Below, one piece after another: positions 40,870 to 49,829 of a DNA stretch of 51,385 nucleotides (positions are counted from its first letter, which is position 1; each line of letters begins with the position of its first letter). This stretch comes from an uncultured Lachnobacterium sp. (GTDB taxonomy: Bacteria > Bacillota > Clostridia > Lachnospirales > Lachnospiraceae): positions 1-51,385 of the forward strand of contig URSS01000017.1 in NCBI GenBank assembly GCA_900550545.1, read 5' to 3'. The position numbers were made by a program, and so were the translations under genes. Under the pieces are notes generated by a model. That model ran no database searches. It was not told the DNA's origin and saw nothing but the letters and a program-made list of their open reading frames with translations.

Positions 40870-42126
40870 TTATGGGCGAATCTGACCATTGCCATAAATA
40901 ATGTATTTATAGCTGGTCAACGCTTCTAAGCCCATCGGGCCTCTCGCGTGAAGTTTCTGTGTACTGATTCCGATTTCTGCGCCAAATCCGAATTCATTTC
41001 CATCGGAAAATCGTGTGGATGCATTGACATAAACACATGCGGAATCCACTTCCTCTAAGAATTTCTGTGCAATATCATAATCTCTGGTAACAATAGCCTC
41101 TGAATGGGAGGTGTTATATTTGTTAATATGGGCAATTGCTTCTTCAAGACTGTCTACAACCTTCACCGACAAAATATAATCCAGATATTCTTTTCCCCAG
41201 TCTTCCTCGGTTGCCTTTGTAACCAGAGGTTTCTCTGTTCCTAAATATTCTACCGCCGCATCATCTCCGCGCATTTGCACATCGTACTCTTTTAATGCCA
41301 CATACAGTTTTGGCAAAAATTCTTTTGCCACAGCACGATGTACCACAATAGACTCGCAGGCATTGCACACACCGATACGCTGTGTCTTCGCGTTGCGGAT
41401 AATATCGACTGCCATATCCAGATCGGCATACTCGTCTACATACACATGACAGTTTCCGGTTCCTGTCTCAATTACCGGAATCGTAGCATTATTCACAACA
41501 GTCTGAATAAGACCACTGCCACCTCTTGGAATCAACAGATCTACATACTGCTTCATTTTCATGAACTCATTCGTGGTCTCATGATCGGTCGCTTCAATCA
41601 GACTTAACGCACCTTTTGGAATATTCATTTCATCAAGTGCCTCCTGCATTGCAGAAACAATCGCGATATTAGAATGAATGGCATCACTTCCGCCTTTTAA
41701 AATTGCGCAGTTTCCAGCCTTAAAGCATAAACCAAACGCATCAGATGTGACATTCGGGCGCGCTTCAAAAATAATACCAATGACACCGATTGGCACACGA
41801 CGCTTGCCTATGATCAGACCATTTGGGCGCTTTTTCATGGAAAGCACTTCTCCGATTGGATCATCCAGTTTAGCAATCTGTCGAAGTCCATCTGCCATTC
41901 CTTCTAACCGGTCATGATTTAATGTCAGGCGGTCCAAAAGGCCTGCCGGCATATTACGTTCTTTTCCGTTTACAACATCCACGGCATTCGCCGCAAGAAT
42001 TTCTTCCTCATGGGAAAGAATTTTGTCCGCTGCCTTGCGCAGTGTTTCATTCTTTACATCGGTATCCAGCATACCCACTTTAATTCTATCATCATGTGCT
42101 GTCTTACATAATACTTCCAGATTCAT
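40870..42126 (-). CDS. proA: Glutamate-5-semialdehyde dehydrogenase (gamma-glutamyl phosphate reductase)
   Basis: Reduces glutamyl-5-phosphate with NADPH in proline synthesis. 418 residues with the aldehyde dehydrogenase fold; the catalytic cysteine is in GVCNACESIVVHR, and RVPIGVIGIIFEARPNVT and FGFGAEIGISTQKLHARGPMG are ProA signatures. It is separated from proB by the cyclo-ligase and DUF896 genes. Confidence 0.97.
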   Translation of the reverse strand: MNLEVLCKTAHDDRIKVGMLDTDVKNETLRKAADKILSHEEEILAANAVDVVNGKERNMPAGLLDRLTLNHDRLEGMADGLRQIAKLDDPIGEVLSMKKRPNGLIIGKRRVPIGVIGIIFEARPNVTSDAFGLCFKAGNCAILKGGSDAIHSNIAIVSAMQEALDEMNIPKGALSLIEATDHETTNEFMKMKQYVDLLIPRGGSGLIQTVVNNATIPVIETGTGNCHVYVDEYADLDMAVDIIRNAKTQRIGVCNACESIVVHRAVAKEFLPKLYVALKEYDVQMRGDDAAVEYLGTEKPLVTKATEEDWGKEYLDYILSVKVVDSLEEAIAHINKYNTSHSEAIVTRDYDIAQKFLEEVDSACVYVNASTRFSDGNEFGFGAEIGISTQKLHARGPMGLEALTSYKYIIYGNGQIRP

Positions 42127-42153
42127 TATAATCCTCCTATTATATAACCATCT

Positions 42154-42711
42154 TTACTGCTCATCTGTAATTAATTTTGTCATCCGTATATCATGAATAT
42201 CTGTTGGAATCTCCGGTTCTCTTTGTTCCGAATAACAGATTCCGACCGGCATGAGCGATGGGTGCATCGAAAGATATCTGTCATAATATCCCTTTCCATA
42301 TCCAAGCCGGTAACCACCTGCCGAAAAAGCGACCCCCGGTACCAGTATATGTACCGGTTCCGGCTGTTCTTCGTACTTTTTCAGATCATAATTTTCCAGA
42401 TCCGGTTCCATGACATGAAAGCATCCCTCTTTTAAACAGGTAAAGTCATCCACTTCATAGAACTCCATCCCTTCTCCAAACACTTTTGGAAAGTACAGCT
42501 TTTTGCCATCATTCCATGCTCTCTGACAAAAGCCGCGCAGATTCACTTCGCTTGCGATTGCCGCATACACACATATGATTTTGGCATCCGCATACCAGCT
42601 CTCTTTAATCAAAGCATTCGTAATCTGTTCGTTTTTACTTTTACGCAGCTCCGGAGGGATTCCATCCCTGATGGCCTTCATTCGTTTACGAAGTTGTGCC
42701 TTTGTTTCCAT
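42154..42711 (-). CDS. 5-formyltetrahydrofolate cyclo-ligase
   Basis: Converts 5-formyl-THF to 5,10-methenyl-THF using ATP. 185 residues with the N-terminal KAQLRKRMKAIRDG, the substrate region FPKVFGEGMEFYEV and the signature GYRLGYGKGYYDRYL. It overlaps DUF896 by 26 bases and precedes proA. Confidence 0.95.
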   Translation of the reverse strand: METKAQLRKRMKAIRDGIPPELRKSKNEQITNALIKESWYADAKIICVYAAIASEVNLRGFCQRAWNDGKKLYFPKVFGEGMEFYEVDDFTCLKEGCFHVMEPDLENYDLKKYEEQPEPVHILVPGVAFSAGGYRLGYGKGYYDRYLSMHPSLMPVGICYSEQREPEIPTDIHDIRMTKLITDEQ

Positions 42712-42910
42712 ATTTTACTCCAAGATTTTCTACTTTGCCCTGTTCATTGATCACATCAATATTATTTAACTGGCTTCGGAGATTGCTTTTTACGGAAGCA
42801 ATATATTCTTTTCGCAAAAGATCCTGCTCTTTCTTTTCCTCTTCTGTCAGCCCTTCTGCTTTTGATTTGCGATATAACGCGTTAATTCTTTCAATTTTTT
42901 CCTGATTCAT
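42686..42910 (-). CDS. DUF896 (YnzC-like) protein
   Basis: A 74-residue DUF896 protein: the family core is INALYRKSKAEGLTEEEKKEQ followed by LRKEYIASVKSNLRSQLNNI, predicted as a helical hairpin. In B. subtilis YnzC is induced in the SOS operon yneA-yneB-ynzC, but here the gene lies inside a proline/folate operon and shares a base with the proB stop codon region. Function unknown. Confidence 0.9.
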   Translation of the reverse strand: MNQEKIERINALYRKSKAEGLTEEEKKEQDLLRKEYIASVKSNLRSQLNNIDVINEQGKVENLGVKYGNKGTTS

Positions 42911-43749
42911 TATCCTATTGTCTCCATTACATATGTTGCAACATTAAAATTCGGATTCTCATTTGCGGTAAACAGTGTTCCCACATAATCATCCTGAAAA
43001 ATATCCTGTAAAATTCTCACATCTTTTCCATTGGCAATAATCATATCCGTGCCGGAAAATGTTGCGATCTTGGCTGCCGCAAGTTTGGTTGCCATACCAC
43101 CGGTCCCCACATTGCTTCCTGTGGAATCTTTTGCCATCTCATAAATCTGTTCATCGATTGAATCCACGACATCGAGAAGTTTCGCATCCGGATTGCTGTG
43201 CGGGTCATCCGTGTAAAGACCATCAATATCCGAAAGTAGAATCAGCAGATCCGCCCCGACAATGGACGCCACAAGTGCAGACAGCGTATCGTTATCACCG
43301 AACTGCATCTCATATGTACTGACTGTATCATTTTCATTTACGACCGGAATCACACGCAAATGAAACAATTCATCAAACGTGTTTTTGGCGTTTTCCCGGG
43401 ATACCGGATTCACCATGGTATTCTTTGTCATAAGTACCTGACCTGCAGTCTGATTGTATTCTGCAAAAAGCTTCTGATACACCATCATCAGCTTTGCCTG
43501 ACCAACCGCCGCGCATGCTTGTTTCGTCGAGATATCCGACGGGCGTTCTTTAATTCCCATAGCTGCCCGGCCCACTGCAATCGCACCGGAACTTACCAGG
43601 CAAACATCAATTCCCTGATTGTGCAAATCGCTCAGCTCACGGACCAAATGCTCAATCTTAACAAAATTCAGCTTTCCCGTCTCCGGGTGTGTCAGGGATG
43701 AAGAACCAATTTTTATCACGACTCTCTTATATTTTGATTTATTACTCAT
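42910..43749 (-). CDS. proB: Glutamate 5-kinase, short form without PUA domain
   Basis: Phosphorylates glutamate in the first step of proline synthesis. 279 residues form the amino-acid kinase domain: VVIKIGSSSL, LVSSGAIAVGRAAMG, PVVNENDTVS, GDNDTLSALVA and GTGGMATKLAAAKIA. E. coli ProB (367 residues) has a C-terminal PUA domain that is missing here. I prefer ATG 43749, eight bases after GAGG, to ATG 43755 two bases after it. It heads the cluster reaching ruvB. Confidence 0.95.
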   Translation of the reverse strand: MSNKSKYKRVVIKIGSSSLTHPETGKLNFVKIEHLVRELSDLHNQGIDVCLVSSGAIAVGRAAMGIKERPSDISTKQACAAVGQAKLMMVYQKLFAEYNQTAGQVLMTKNTMVNPVSRENAKNTFDELFHLRVIPVVNENDTVSTYEMQFGDNDTLSALVASIVGADLLILLSDIDGLYTDDPHSNPDAKLLDVVDSIDEQIYEMAKDSTGSNVGTGGMATKLAAAKIATFSGTDMIIANGKDVRILQDIFQDDYVGTLFTANENPNFNVATYVMETIG

Positions 43750-43854
43750 TTTCATATCCTCTCTTGAACATCAGCCATTTCATTCGCATTTTCAAACCTC
43801 GTTATACTCTACCATATCTTTGCATAAAATACAAAAGGAAATGCACAATTGTAT

Positions 43855-44802
43855 TTATTTCAAGAGCTGTAATTTTTCGGAAAGGCAGGTAAATTCTACA
43901 TCCGTAACATCTCCGCAGTATTCCCCATCCGCATGAAGCACGACTGGCTTACTGGTATGCACACGAATTATGGGAGCCTCGATTATGGTAAATCCCCTGA
44001 TTTTTTCATGTTTTGCAGCTACTAAAAACGGCAGACAGAAAAAGGTAATCGCTTTGGGAATCCCATGTGCACTGCTTAACGAAAGCATTCCGTCTGTACA
44101 GGAAGCATGCGGAGCCATTGGAACCCCGCCCCCTTCTGCCGGAAGATTCATAGCCGCCGCATAGATTGCTTTATGTAACCGGTAAATTTTATGGTTATCA
44201 CCACATTCTACAACTGCTTCTGTAGTATCCATCGTAAAAAGCGACTGCACAGTCAGTACGAGGTAAGTAAGTTTTCCGAGATGAATCCGGTTCAAAAACT
44301 TTTTGCAGTTTGAATGCAGTGCTTTCTTGCAGACAATTGCATCGAGACCTACGCCCGCACTGATTCCAAAAATCCGGTGTTTCTTTTCCCAGGTCACCTG
44401 TCCAAGATCCATTTTCTTTATCGGAATTCCATGCTTTTCCCGTCGAATGCACTTTAAAATCTGTCTCATACACACTATCGGGTCCGTTGGAATTCCCATA
44501 CCTTTTCCGAAGTCATTCCCTGAACCACTGGCAATCACACCAAGACGTACTTTTTCAAAATCCGTAATTCCATTGAGGACCTCGTTGACGGTACCATCGC
44601 CACCCACAGCGATCAGATACACTGCTTTCTCCTGCTTTTTTGACAATTCTCTTGCAAGAACCGTTGCATGTCCCACATATTTTGTTTCATAAGCTTCATA
44701 TGGGATATGTTTCTGCCTGAGAAAATCATATACCTGCCTCCATACCTGATTTGCATTTCCCGTTTTTGCATTTGTATTTACAATAAAATATAATTTGCTC
44801 AT
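43855..44802 (-). CDS. Diacylglycerol/lipid kinase family protein
   Basis: A 315-residue member of the DagK/YegS lipid kinase family, probably phosphorylating diacylglycerol or a related lipid at the membrane. It has the glycine-rich nucleotide motif VGGDGTVNEVLNG, the family start YFIVNTNAKTGNANQ, GVIASGSGNDFGKGMG and a C-terminal VLHADGEYCG strand. Its leader (44803-44900) is AT-rich with a TATAAT on the minus strand but no good -35 box. Confidence 0.9.
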   Translation of the reverse strand: MSKLYFIVNTNAKTGNANQVWRQVYDFLRQKHIPYEAYETKYVGHATVLARELSKKQEKAVYLIAVGGDGTVNEVLNGITDFEKVRLGVIASGSGNDFGKGMGIPTDPIVCMRQILKCIRREKHGIPIKKMDLGQVTWEKKHRIFGISAGVGLDAIVCKKALHSNCKKFLNRIHLGKLTYLVLTVQSLFTMDTTEAVVECGDNHKIYRLHKAIYAAAMNLPAEGGGVPMAPHASCTDGMLSLSSAHGIPKAITFFCLPFLVAAKHEKIRGFTIIEAPIIRVHTSKPVVLHADGEYCGDVTDVEFTCLSEKLQLLK

Positions 44803-44955
44803 CTTATGTTCAGATACCTTCGTTTATTTTTATAATTATTTATAATTCACACCTATCTTATTATAATATAAATTGTACCAATTTGCACGATATTCTTCAT
44901 TTCTTATCTTGTTCCCACTATCAATATGCGCTATCATAGATATGTTTTTTGAAAG

Positions 44956-44983
44956 TATAACTATGAGATTTGGAATAGTTATA
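44956..44983. repeat. Perfect inverted repeat upstream of apbE
   Basis: TATAACTAT (44956-44964), ten bases, ATAGTTATA (44975-44983), ending about 20 bases before the apbE ATG. The arms match without error. It may be an operator for a dimeric repressor covering the promoter, since a TATAAA at 44980-44985 could be the -10 box. The 44803-45003 region otherwise holds only weak promoter-like sequence. Confidence 0.55.
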
Positions 44984-45003
44984 AAACAGAAAGGATCACC
45001 ATT

Positions 45004-46056
45004 ATGAAACTACATATAAAATATCTACGCTTTTTTGCCTTGCTTCTGCTCTGTGGAGTGTTCATACCATCCTTGCAAGGATGCCAGGCAGAAGAACAAA
45101 AAGTCTCCAAGACCGGTTTCTATTTTGATACTGTCATCAACGTTACCCTCTATGGAACTTCGGACGAAAGCTACATTGATGAGTGCTTCTCGCTTGCTGA
45201 CCGCTACGAACATCTGCTGTCAAACACCATCGAAGACAGCGAAATTTCCAAAATCAATGCGGCAAAAGGTTCTTATGTGACCGTCAGTGACGAAACACTC
45301 ACGCTAATAAAAGCCGGTATCTCTTACGGAGACCTCAGCAACGGGAAATTTGATATTACAATCGGTGGATTATCGGATTTGTGGAATATTTCTTCCATCG
45401 CAGAAAATGCCAAAAGTGAAGACAACGAAGTCGATGCATCCGTGCTTCCGTCCAAAGATGAAATTGCAGAAACACTCTCCCACGTCAGCTACAAGAATAT
45501 TGAAATCAAAGGAAATGATGTCCGTCTTTTGGACCCACAGGCCAAACTCGATTTAGGTGGTATCGCCAAAGGCTACATTGCAGATCAGATGAAAACCTAT
45601 TTGCAGAAAAAAGGTATCTCAGAAGGTATCATCAATCTCGGCGGAAATGTTCTTACTTTAGGAAAAAAAGAAAATGGGGATACTTACAGTATTGGTGTGC
45701 AAAAGCCTTTTGCAGAGAGCGGCACCAGCCTTGGTATTGTAAAAGTTCCAGATGCATCCGTGGTATCTTCCGGCATTTATGAGCGCTACTATCGGGTAAA
45801 CGGGAAAATATACCATCATCTGTTAAGCACTGAAAACGGTTATCCCATTGAAAATAATCTGTATCAGGTTACCATTATCAGTCAAAGTTCCATGGACGGC
45901 GATGCCTTAAGTACCACATGCTTTGCATTAGGCCTTAATAATGGCATGAAACTGATTGAGCAGATTAAAGATACCGAAGCCATCTTTGTTACTGATGACG
46001 GAAAAACACACTGCACTTCCGGTGTCGGAGATATGGTGCAATTTGAACAAAATTAA
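45004..46056 (+). CDS. apbE: FAD:protein FMN transferase (ApbE), lipoprotein
   Basis: Transfers FMN from FAD onto a threonine of target flavoproteins outside the membrane. 350 residues: lipoprotein signal with lipobox SLQGC (C27), the family start YFDTVINVTLYGT, the DLGGIAKGYIADQM FAD/magnesium motif, and the late metal site SMDGDALSTTCFALG. It converges with the rnf operon, whose RnfD and RnfG carry the acceptor motifs. An AAAGGA ribosome site is present. Confidence 0.95.
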   Translation: MKLHIKYLRFFALLLLCGVFIPSLQGCQAEEQKVSKTGFYFDTVINVTLYGTSDESYIDECFSLADRYEHLLSNTIEDSEISKINAAKGSYVTVSDETLTLIKAGISYGDLSNGKFDITIGGLSDLWNISSIAENAKSEDNEVDASVLPSKDEIAETLSHVSYKNIEIKGNDVRLLDPQAKLDLGGIAKGYIADQMKTYLQKKGISEGIINLGGNVLTLGKKENGDTYSIGVQKPFAESGTSLGIVKVPDASVVSSGIYERYYRVNGKIYHHLLSTENGYPIENNLYQVTIISQSSMDGDALSTTCFALGLNNGMKLIEQIKDTEAIFVTDDGKTHCTSGVGDMVQFEQN

Positions 46057-46058
46057 TC

Positions 46059-46093
46059 AAAAAGTCACCCGAACAGCTTCGAGTGACTTTTTT
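46059..46093. terminator. Bidirectional terminator between apbE and rnfB
   Basis: AAAAAGTCACCCGAA pairs with TTCGAGTGACTTTTT (one internal mismatch) around a four-base loop. The plus strand ends in TTTTTT and the minus strand in TTTTT, so it can stop both converging transcripts. Confidence 0.85.
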
Positions 46094-46117
46094 ACTGTAT
46101 TTGTAAATTACAAAGAA

Positions 46118-46906
46118 CTACAAAATAATCTTCTTCGGACATTTTTCTGCACAGATTCCGCAACCTGTACATTTCTCCTGATCAATGTATGCCACGTTGT
46201 CAATTACATGAATGGCATCTGATGGACAATTCTTCTCACACAGATGACATCCGATACATCCTACAGAGCAGGCATCCATAACCGCTTTTCCTTTATCCTT
46301 GGAACTGCACTGCACAAGATGCATTGCCTCATAAGGCACAAGCTCAATCAGATGCTTCGGACATGCAGCTACGCACTTTCCACAAGCCTTGCAGACTTTC
46401 TCATCTACTTTTGCAATTCCATCGACTATATGGATTGCGTCAAACGGGCAAGCCTTTACACAGCTTCCAAAGCCAAGACAGCCATAATTACATGATTTCG
46501 GTCCACCGTTTGGAACAAATGCCATTGCAGCACAATCTTCCAGACCTGTATAATCATAATCCTGTTTTGCTTTTTCACAGGTTCCTGCGCATTTTACAAA
46601 TGCGACTTTCTTAACAGAAGCACCTGCAGAAACTCCCATGATTTCTCCGACTTTTGCTGCTACCGGATCGCCACCTACCGGACACTGTCCTACCGGTGCT
46701 TCTCCCTTTGCAATCGCAGCTGCAAGTCCGGAACATCCGGCGTATCCACAACCACCACAGTTATTTCCAGGCAGAACTTCAAGAATTGCTTCCTCTCTCG
46801 GGTCTACCTCAACTTTGAATTTTTCTCCGGAAATGCCGAGGAAAAATCCAAGAATAATTCCAACACAGCCTACAACAAGAGCTGCGACAATAATTCCAGT
46901 AAGCAT
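46118..46906 (-). CDS. rnfB: Rnf complex subunit B
   Basis: The ferredoxin-accepting Fe-S subunit of the sodium/proton-pumping Rnf complex. 262 residues: an N-terminal transmembrane segment (about 3-25); a four-cysteine Fe-S domain (C50, C53, C58, C75 in NNCGGCGYAGC); then four CxxCxxCxxxCP-type ferredoxin motifs at about 139-153, 172-182, 213-227 and 246-256. The E. coli homologue (192 residues) has two such motifs. It is last in the operon, 12 bases after rnfA. Confidence 0.97.
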   Translation of the reverse strand: MLTGIIVAALVVGCVGIILGFFLGISGEKFKVEVDPREEAILEVLPGNNCGGCGYAGCSGLAAAIAKGEAPVGQCPVGGDPVAAKVGEIMGVSAGASVKKVAFVKCAGTCEKAKQDYDYTGLEDCAAMAFVPNGGPKSCNYGCLGFGSCVKACPFDAIHIVDGIAKVDEKVCKACGKCVAACPKHLIELVPYEAMHLVQCSSKDKGKAVMDACSVGCIGCHLCEKNCPSDAIHVIDNVAYIDQEKCTGCGICAEKCPKKIIL

Positions 46907-46918
46907 ATTCTTTTCCTC

Positions 46919-47524
46919 CTAAATCATTCCTGAGAATCCCATAAATGCGATGGACATCAGGCAGGCTGTAATCAATACAATTGCAGTACCTCTGAATGTC
47001 TTAGGGATGTCATTATATTCAATTTTTTCACGAATTCCTGCCATCAGTACGATTGCGATAAAGAATCCCACTGCAGTAGAAAATCCATATACTACACTCT
47101 CTAACAGATTGTAATCATAAGTTACACAGTTCAAAGCCACACCAAGTACGGCACAGTTGGTTGTGATCAATGGAAGATACACACCAAGCGACTGATACAG
47201 TGCCGGCATTTTCTTTTTCAGGAACATCTCAACAAACTGTACCAATGCTGCAATAACTAAAATAAATACAATTGTTTTCAAATATGTCAGATCAATTCCC
47301 TTTGAAACAAGGAATGGATTGGCAAGAATAAATTTATAGATCAGTCCGGTAATGAAAGAAGATATCGTAATAACAAAGATTACCGCTCCACCCATACCAG
47401 CAGCTGTCTCCGTCTTCTTGGATACACCAAGGAACGGGCAAATGCCGAGGAACTGACTTAATACTACGTTGTTTACAATTGCAGATCCAACCGCAATCAA
47501 AACCAGTTCAGCTAATGTACTCAT
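46919..47524 (-). CDS. rnfA: Rnf complex subunit A
   Basis: A 201-residue membrane subunit with six transmembrane segments. Conserved sequence includes VLSQFLGICPFLGVSKK near the start and the symmetry-related TNCAVLGVALNCV; these cysteines are expected to share an intramembrane Fe-S cluster with RnfE. It lies 15 bases after rnfE. Confidence 0.97.
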   Translation of the reverse strand: MSTLAELVLIAVGSAIVNNVVLSQFLGICPFLGVSKKTETAAGMGGAVIFVITISSFITGLIYKFILANPFLVSKGIDLTYLKTIVFILVIAALVQFVEMFLKKKMPALYQSLGVYLPLITTNCAVLGVALNCVTYDYNLLESVVYGFSTAVGFFIAIVLMAGIREKIEYNDIPKTFRGTAIVLITACLMSIAFMGFSGMI

Positions 47525-47539
47525 CGACTTTCTCCTCCC

Positions 47540-48256
47540 TTATGCCTGTTCTTTTTCAGAAGCTGCAGCCTTACCGGTACACATTGCAGACTGACCACAG
47601 TGTGCACAATCACCGGACAGACAGCCTGCCGGTTCTGCAAGAGGCTTGCCTTTTGCTTCCATCTTTTTACGAATGATGTTCATTCCGGCTACAAGGAATG
47701 CCAGTACAAGGAATGCACCAGGTGCCATAATAAAAATGGTAATTGGTGTAAATCCCTTGATTGCAGACAGGAACGGAAGTCCGAAAAATGTTCCTGCACC
47801 AAGGATTTCACGAATCAGACCGATAATAGTAAGTCCCATGGTAAATCCAAGTCCCATACCGATTCCATCGAAAATAGACTCGACCGGTCCATTCTTTGAT
47901 GCATAGCTTTCTGCACGGCCAAGAATAATACAGTTAACTACGATCAGCGGAATATACACACCAAGTGCTTTGGAAAGACTTGACAGATATGCCTGCATCA
48001 GAAACTGTACAACGGTAACCAGTGATGCAACGATCACTATGTAAGCTGGCATACGCACACCATTTGGAATCACTTTACGAAAAAGTGAAATCAAAAGGTT
48101 TGAAAAAACAAGTACAACCAATGTAGAAAGTCCCATACCCAATCCGTTGATGGCGGATGATGTAACGGCCAATGTCGGACACATACCGAGCATCAGTACA
48201 AAGGTAGGATTTTCCTTGATTACACCATTATATAAACGTTCAACATACTTGTTCAT
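47540..48256 (-). CDS. rnfE: Rnf complex subunit E with a cysteine-rich C-terminal tail
   Basis: A 238-residue membrane subunit with six transmembrane segments, paralogous to RnfA. Core motifs are LMLGMCPTLAVTSSAINGLG and VVNCIILGRAESYAS. The last 37 residues add a soluble tail with four cysteines at about 212, 217, 220 and 226 (CLSGDCAHCGQSAMC), not part of the usual RnfE core. The ATG at 48256 has AGGAGGTGC upstream and shares its A with the rnfG stop codon. Confidence 0.95.
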   Translation of the reverse strand: MNKYVERLYNGVIKENPTFVLMLGMCPTLAVTSSAINGLGMGLSTLVVLVFSNLLISLFRKVIPNGVRMPAYIVIVASLVTVVQFLMQAYLSSLSKALGVYIPLIVVNCIILGRAESYASKNGPVESIFDGIGMGLGFTMGLTIIGLIREILGAGTFFGLPFLSAIKGFTPITIFIMAPGAFLVLAFLVAGMNIIRKKMEAKGKPLAEPAGCLSGDCAHCGQSAMCTGKAAASEKEQA

Positions 48257-48861
48257 TACTGAGCACCTCCTAACGCATTCTGGAAGTAATAAATTGCGGC
48301 GTTGCAACCATTTGCCATCGCTTTGGATGTGATGGTAGAACCAGTAATGGCCTCAATCTGATCATCGGATGATGGTGTCTGCTTTACTACAGTAAACTGA
48401 TCAACCTTTTTGTTCTGGAACTGACTATAGAAATCTTCTTCCTCTGCTTTCATACCAAGACCCGGTGTCTCGGAAATGTCAGTAATGGAATAGCCATTTA
48501 CAGTTCCATCATTCTGAATTCCTACAGAAAACGTAATGCTTCCCTGGCTTCCGTCTTTTGCAGTAACCGTGATTACATATCCGAGTGCATTACCATCTTT
48601 GTCAACGGCTTCTTCCACATCATCAATGGTATCATCATAACCTGCATCTGCGACTAATTTGTCAGCCTCATCTGCATCATACTCTTTTTCATTAAATGCA
48701 TCTGCATCCTTAAACACTGCCTGATAGGCCTCTTTCTTTGTCTGCTCATTTGCCTTATCGATCGGTGTCTTGGTAATGCCATATACAGTACCTAAGATCA
48801 CACCGATCACCAGTGTAAAGGCGGTCAAAATCAAAGCGTCATGTACAATCTGTTTATTCAT
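48256..48861 (-). CDS. rnfG: Rnf complex subunit G, covalent flavoprotein
   Basis: A membrane-anchored FMN subunit, 201 residues, with one N-terminal transmembrane segment (about 8-30). The flavinylation motif is AITGSTITSK, with T176 as the expected FMN-bound residue, a substrate of ApbE. The segment GYSITDISETPGLGMKAEE is typical. Residues 45-90 are highly acidic. It overlaps rnfD by eight bases. Confidence 0.96.
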   Translation of the reverse strand: MNKQIVHDALILTAFTLVIGVILGTVYGITKTPIDKANEQTKKEAYQAVFKDADAFNEKEYDADEADKLVADAGYDDTIDDVEEAVDKDGNALGYVITVTAKDGSQGSITFSVGIQNDGTVNGYSITDISETPGLGMKAEEEDFYSQFQNKKVDQFTVVKQTPSSDDQIEAITGSTITSKAMANGCNAAIYYFQNALGGAQ

Positions 48862-49810
48862 TCTTCTTTGCCTCCTTTACTACTCCAAATGCTCTTGGTA
48901 TTGTAACTTTTTCAATCAATGGTACAAGAAGGTTACTCAAGATAATTGCAAAGGAAACACCTTCTGCATTGGCTCCAAAACAACGGAAAATACCGGTCAG
49001 TAATCCGCAGCAGATACCAAAAATAATCTGTCCCATTGGTGTGATTGGTGATGTAACATAATCTGTAGCCATAAAGAATGCACCAAGCATCAGACCACCA
49101 CCGCAAAGCTGGGCAACCACATATGTAATGTCAAATCTCTGTGCACCAAAGATAAACATAAAGATTGCAAATGTAATGATGTAAGAAGCCGGTATTCTTA
49201 AATTGATCACGCCAAGAAGGATCAAAATAATTGCACCAATTAAGATTGCGATCACGGAAGTCTCTCCGATAGTTCCTGGGATCTTTCCTGTAAGCATATC
49301 CATAAGATTTACAGAAGAAAGCCCCTCATTTCTTATCATTCCAAGTGGAGTTGCTCCAGAATATGCTTCATACTGTTTACAGCTGAAATTTGTCATATCT
49401 GCGGCAAATGCAATCAAAAGGAAACAACGTCCGCCAAGGGCCGGGTTCATGAAATTCTGTCCCAGACCACCAAACAGCATTTTTACAATTACGATTGCGA
49501 AAACACCACCAATAACAGCTTCCCACCATGGAAGATTTACCGGAAGGTTCAATGCCAGAAGCAAACCGGTAACGACTGCACTCAAATCAGTCAGGCTGTT
49601 TTTCTTGTGTACGATCTTATTAAAAATCCATTCCGAAGCCATACAGCTTGCAATGGTAACCAAAATCAGTACCAATGCTTTATATCCAAAGTTATATATA
49701 CCAAACAAACTTGCCGGCAGTAATGCAATAAGTACATACAGCATCACTCTGCTTGTAGAATCTTTGGCACGTACATGTGGTGAAGATGAAACCTGATATT
49801 TTTCACTCAC
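48854..49810 (-). CDS. rnfD: Rnf complex subunit D, covalent flavoprotein
   Basis: A 318-residue membrane subunit with about nine transmembrane segments, related to NqrB. The flavinylation motif is YSGATPLGM with T154 as acceptor. Other family features are SSPHVRAKDSTSRVM and GGLGQNFMNPALGGRCF. I start at GTG 49810 (MSEKYQVSSSPH), which has GAGGTGGA upstream; a frame to 49855 is not supported. It follows rnfC by 19 bases. Confidence 0.95.
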   Translation of the reverse strand: MSEKYQVSSSPHVRAKDSTSRVMLYVLIALLPASLFGIYNFGYKALVLILVTIASCMASEWIFNKIVHKKNSLTDLSAVVTGLLLALNLPVNLPWWEAVIGGVFAIVIVKMLFGGLGQNFMNPALGGRCFLLIAFAADMTNFSCKQYEAYSGATPLGMIRNEGLSSVNLMDMLTGKIPGTIGETSVIAILIGAIILILLGVINLRIPASYIITFAIFMFIFGAQRFDITYVVAQLCGGGLMLGAFFMATDYVTSPITPMGQIIFGICCGLLTGIFRCFGANAEGVSFAIILSNLLVPLIEKVTIPRAFGVVKEAKKNE

Positions 49811-49829
49811 GATAATCCACCTCTTTCTC

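Noticed and set aside
43815..43860. Terminator hairpin after the lipid kinase gene
   Set aside because: AAATACAA and TTGTATTT can pair, but the stem is AT-only apart from one pair, has a 14-base loop and no proper T-run.
49203..49796. 197-codon plus-strand open frame
   Set aside because: It is antisense to rnfD, which is certain from motifs and operon context; long shadows are expected opposite membrane proteins.
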